From contig DAOLNV010000012.1 of NCBI GenBank assembly GCA_035416745.1, positions 31,166 to 95,165 of the forward strand: 64,000 nt of DNA, read 5' to 3'. The notes beneath the pieces were generated by a model that was given only the letters and a program-made list of their open reading frames with translations, was not told the DNA's origin and searched no databases. This stretch comes from Candidatus Hydrogenedentota bacterium. Its GTDB lineage: Bacteria > Hydrogenedentota > Hydrogenedentia > Hydrogenedentales > SLHB01. Positions 61,413-64,000 of the stretch are shown here, piece after piece. The position numbers and the translations under genes are program-made. The stretch's first letter is position 1. Each line of letters begins with the position of its first letter.

Positions 61413-62924
61413 ATGGCCGGACATCGAGAAACTGCAGGCATTCTGGCGGTTTTGGGGCTGTGCTGGCTCGCCCTTCAGGCCGTAGCCGGGGAATCGGACG
61501 CTCAGGGCCCGTACCAGCCCGAATGGCCGTCGCTTATGACCCACAGCGAAGCCCCCGACTGGTTTCGCGACGCCAAGTTTGGCATTTACTTCCATTGGGG
61601 CGTCTACTGCGTGCCGGCGTTCGGCAGTGAATGGTATCCCCGCGACATGCACCTCACCGGCAAGCCCGAGTACAGACACCACGTCGAAACGTATGGTGAA
61701 CCCAGCGAATTCGGCTACCACGACTTCGTTCCCATGTTTAAGGCCGAGCATTTCGATCCCGAGGCATGGGCGGATCTCTTCCAGAAAGCCGGGGCGCGGT
61801 TCGCCGGACCCGTTGCCGAGCACCACGACGGGTTCTCCATGTGGAACAGCGCCCTTACCCCCTGGAACGTGGTCAACAAGGGTCCCCATCGCGACATCAT
61901 GGGCGAATTGGCAACAGAGATCCGAAAACGCGCCATGCGCCTCGTGGTAACCTTCCACCACGCCCGCAACAACCAGCACATGGTCAACAAGGGCGGCAAC
62001 CTGGTCTGGGAAGGCCACTATCCTCGAGTAGAAGGGTGGCCCACGGTCTCCGAGGACCCCGAACTCCGCCTGCTCTACGGCAACATCCCGCGGCGCCAGT
62101 TCCTCGAGTTGTGGAAGGGAAAACTGTTCGAGGTCATCGACAATTACCAGCCCGACATTATCTGGTTCGACTCCTGGCTTGACGAAATTGACGAAAGCTG
62201 CCAGACACAGTTCCTCGCCCACTACTTCAACCGCGCCAGCGAGTGGGGAAAAGACGTCGTGGTCACCTGCAAACAACGGGACCTTCCCCTCGAGGTTGCC
62301 GTGGAAGATTTCGAAAAGGGCCGCGCCGACCAGTTGACCAGGGAAGCCTGGCTCACCGATGACACCATCAGCTACGGCAGTTGGTGCTATACCCAGGACC
62401 TCAAGATCAAGCCCACTCGCGAGGTGTTGCACGTCCTCATCGACATTGTCAGCAAAAACGGCCAATTGCTCTTGAACATCTCGCCCAAAGCCGACGGCAC
62501 CATCCCCGAGGACCAGCAACAGGTCTTGCTCGGGATTGGCGAGTGGCTGGGCCGGTTCGGAGAGGCAATCTACGGTACCCGTCCGTTCACCGTCTATGGC
62601 GAAGGGCCCACCCAGATGAACAAGGGTGGTCACTTTGTGAAAACCGATCTCGGATATGGTCCGCAGGACATCCGTTACACCCGCAACGGCAACACCGTCT
62701 ACGCCATTGTGCTTGGATGGCCGGGCGCGGGCAAAGAGATCTCCATGACCTCGCTCGGCGAGAAAGCTTCAGACAAGCCCGTCAAGGTGACCGCCGTGAC
62801 ACTGCTGGGCGCCTCAGAATCGATGAAGTGGAAGCAGAAAAAAGACGCCCTGGCCGTCACATGTCCGGAAACAAGTCCCGACGGCCTGGCGATCGTCTTC
62901 AAGATCGAGACCGGCGGGCTGTAA
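61413..62924 (+). CDS. Exported alpha-L-fucosidase (GH29)
   Basis: The 503-residue protein starts at ATG 61413 with GGAGG 8 bases upstream and a signal peptide (hydrophobic core ILAVLGLCWLALQAVAG). The GH29 barrel is clear: FGIYFHWGVYCVPAFGSEWYP, the histidine pair in AEHHDGFSMWNS, and the catalytic aspartate in IIWFDSWLDE (about residue 250). The end holds a beta domain. The enzyme should release terminal L-fucose from glycans in the periplasm or outside the cell. The acid/base residue is not conserved across GH29 and is not assigned. It follows a CocE-type hydrolase gene. Confidence 0.92.
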   Translation: MAGHRETAGILAVLGLCWLALQAVAGESDAQGPYQPEWPSLMTHSEAPDWFRDAKFGIYFHWGVYCVPAFGSEWYPRDMHLTGKPEYRHHVETYGEPSEFGYHDFVPMFKAEHFDPEAWADLFQKAGARFAGPVAEHHDGFSMWNSALTPWNVVNKGPHRDIMGELATEIRKRAMRLVVTFHHARNNQHMVNKGGNLVWEGHYPRVEGWPTVSEDPELRLLYGNIPRRQFLELWKGKLFEVIDNYQPDIIWFDSWLDEIDESCQTQFLAHYFNRASEWGKDVVVTCKQRDLPLEVAVEDFEKGRADQLTREAWLTDDTISYGSWCYTQDLKIKPTREVLHVLIDIVSKNGQLLLNISPKADGTIPEDQQQVLLGIGEWLGRFGEAIYGTRPFTVYGEGPTQMNKGGHFVKTDLGYGPQDIRYTRNGNTVYAIVLGWPGAGKEISMTSLGEKASDKPVKVTAVTLLGASESMKWKQKKDALAVTCPETSPDGLAIVFKIETGGL

Positions 62925-63044
62925 CCCACTGACCTCGATTCTCCGGATATGGCAACGGTTCCAACAATCATCGGTTCGCTATTGGTAACGTCTCTTTTGC
63001 GAACCCGCGGAAACCAAGGCGGGCCCGTCGCCTCTCGCGATCCG

Positions 63045-63380
63045 TCACTCTGCGGGCACGGGGTCCGGGGTTCCTACCGGCACGCTCTTGCGGCACCTCG
63101 CCACGCGCGAGAGTGTAAGCGCCAAGCCTCGGGCAATTCCGAAACGCTGCACGGCTTCAATCGAGTAGTCCGAACATGTAGGGATGTAGCGGCAGTGTAC
63201 GAACCTGTCGAGATGGGGCCGGCTTACCTGTTGATAACCCCGTACGGCACACACATAGAGCCGCCCACAAATCTGAACTTGTGCCGGTCTTGCGGTGTCA
63301 ATCAACACCAGGCCGGCCAACACGACAGGCAATACGAGTGCCGCACGTCTCCAACTTACTGATTTCCGCAATGCGGGCAC
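63045..63380 (-). CDS. yidD: Membrane protein insertion efficiency factor YidD-like
   Basis: The small protein (about 111 residues from a GTG at 63380) has a membrane segment (VLPVVLAGLVLIDTA) and then a YidD domain: YQQVSRPHLDRFVHCRYIPTCSDYSIEAVQRFG followed by VPVGTPDPVP. The CRYIPTCSDY core fits, though the usual final CNPF-type motif is changed to RCRKS. YidD aids YidC-mediated insertion of membrane proteins, and normally lies between rnpA and yidC; here it overlaps the end of a zinc-ribbon gene. The start is uncertain (GTG 63380 or TTG 63371). Confidence 0.75.
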   Translation of the reverse strand: MPALRKSVSWRRAALVLPVVLAGLVLIDTARPAQVQICGRLYVCAVRGYQQVSRPHLDRFVHCRYIPTCSDYSIEAVQRFGIARGLALTLSRVARCRKSVPVGTPDPVPAE

Positions 63381-63739
63381 ACTGCACTTGCCTGAAGCCT
63401 CTTGTTGTTGCAATGCGGGCACTGTACCAACGCACCTTGTGGGCGGGCCAGAAGGTAGATCACCAACCCTATCAAGCCGGTAAAGAAGACCAACAGCATC
63501 CAGAGAACCGCGCCATCCATTCCCCGCGCTTTCGCATCTCGGGCCACCCACACCAGTATAAGGATGTTGATGACCACTCCCGCGATGATGATGAAAAAGA
63601 AGAAGCCTCCGCATGCCGCACATGAGGCGGCAGCTTCCGCATCACTCATTTGCTGCTGAGCCCATGCTTGCCAACACGCGCTCAACATAACCAGAGCCAG
63701 GCACACTCCGAGCATAGAAAAAGCACCTAACGTTTTCAT
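63356..63739 (-). CDS. Membrane zinc-ribbon protein of unknown function
   Basis: The 127-residue protein has an N-terminal signal or membrane segment (LGVCLALVMLSACWQAWA), two more hydrophobic helices (about 48-70 and 82-98) and a C-terminal zinc ribbon with CPHCNNK and CPHCGNQ. An internal CAACGG may be another metal site. The C-terminal ribbon is the kind often found at the end of small membrane proteins. It overlaps the YidD-like gene by about 25 bases, so the two are co-transcribed. Function unknown. AAGGGAAG precedes the ATG. Confidence 0.7.
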   Translation of the reverse strand: MKTLGAFSMLGVCLALVMLSACWQAWAQQQMSDAEAAASCAACGGFFFFIIIAGVVINILILVWVARDAKARGMDGAVLWMLLVFFTGLIGLVIYLLARPQGALVQCPHCNNKRLQASAVCPHCGNQ

Positions 63740-64000
63740 CTTCCCTTACCCCCAGATACGCTCTTGGCCGCCATCCCCAAGGACACGAACTCTTGCTGGT
63801 CAACGCACGGCAACTCCGCGCCAAAGCTGGTGTACAGACTGGGTCTAGGGCTGCTCGTACGCCCCACGCATATTATCCCAACGGGGCAATGGCGTCAAGA
63901 CAGATCCAACAGTCCGGAATGGACAGAAATACAGATGGGCCATTGCGCCCGCGTCAAGAAGTTTCTGTAAAAGTGCCTTGGTGGTCTCGAAGCAGCTGGT
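63740..64000. other. Window-end sequence without a supported gene
   Basis: About 260 bases with only short frames lacking a recognisable domain or strong ribosome site. A weak minus-strand pair (TTGGGG 63780-63775, TATCTG 63758-63753) could be the promoter of the zinc-ribbon gene. Confidence 0.3.

Overview
The window is a 64 kb piece of GC-rich bacterial chromosome. It is densely coded, with short spacers and many leaderless-looking operon joins. Cell-wall synthesis genes, tRNA synthetases and a tRNA sit among many secreted glycoside hydrolases, esterases and peptidases, two Gfo/Idh/MocA oxidoreductases (one Tat-exported), two URO-D-like proteins, an arylsulfotransferase-like protein, an FG-GAP propeller protein and a PEP-CTERM protein. 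That mix suggests a Gram-negative saccharolytic heterotroph of the Planctomycetes/Verrucomicrobia/Lentisphaerae or Candidatus Hydrogenedentota kind. This placement is inference from gene content, not a phylogenetic result.

Layout. Positions 1-5818 hold the distal half of a division and cell wall cluster (murF, partial, then mraY-murD-ftsW-murG); MraY carries a large extra segment. Positions 5950-11294 hold a histidine phosphatase, a GH32/GH43-like lipoprotein, a GH51-like protein whose two catalytic glutamates are both glutamine, and a Gfo/Idh/MocA dehydrogenase. Positions 11708-20000 hold a dicluster ferredoxin, then minus-strand genes: a cobalamin-type radical SAM protein, archease, RtcB RNA ligase and a URO-D-like protein, plus an SDR epimerase and trpS. 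Positions 20347-22662 encode a fused NfnAB/GltD-type flavoprotein. Positions 23078-26386 encode a very large exported protein of unknown function.

Positions 27238-32921 hold two overlapping multi-PAS histidine kinase genes. Positions 32947-37770 (minus) hold galK, an FG-GAP protein and a C45-type acyltransferase. Positions 37789-38340 are a decay zone: a transporter remnant and a cluster of short hairpin repeats. Positions 38525-45354 hold a DegT aminotransferase, a 63-residue small protein, a Tat-exported oxidoreductase, a second URO-D-like gene and an M28 membrane peptidase. Then come tRNA-Arg(ACG) with promoter and terminator, a DEDDh exonuclease and a PEP-CTERM protein.

Positions 47853-48763 contain an aminoglycoside-acetyltransferase-like fragment cut by a GxxExxY gene with inverted flanks. 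The right end holds serC, a minus-strand operon (tandem alpha/beta hydrolase, SSS symporter, ASST-like protein), an IleS2-type ileS, a CocE-type hydrolase, a GH29 fucosidase, and a zinc-ribbon/yidD pair.

Most transcription-unit starts carry a recognisable TTGnnn-16/18-TAnnnT promoter. The secreted hydrolases, the sodium symporter, galK and the sugar-type dehydrogenases together point to polysaccharide scavenging (L-fucose, galactose, arabinose- or fructose-type substrates).
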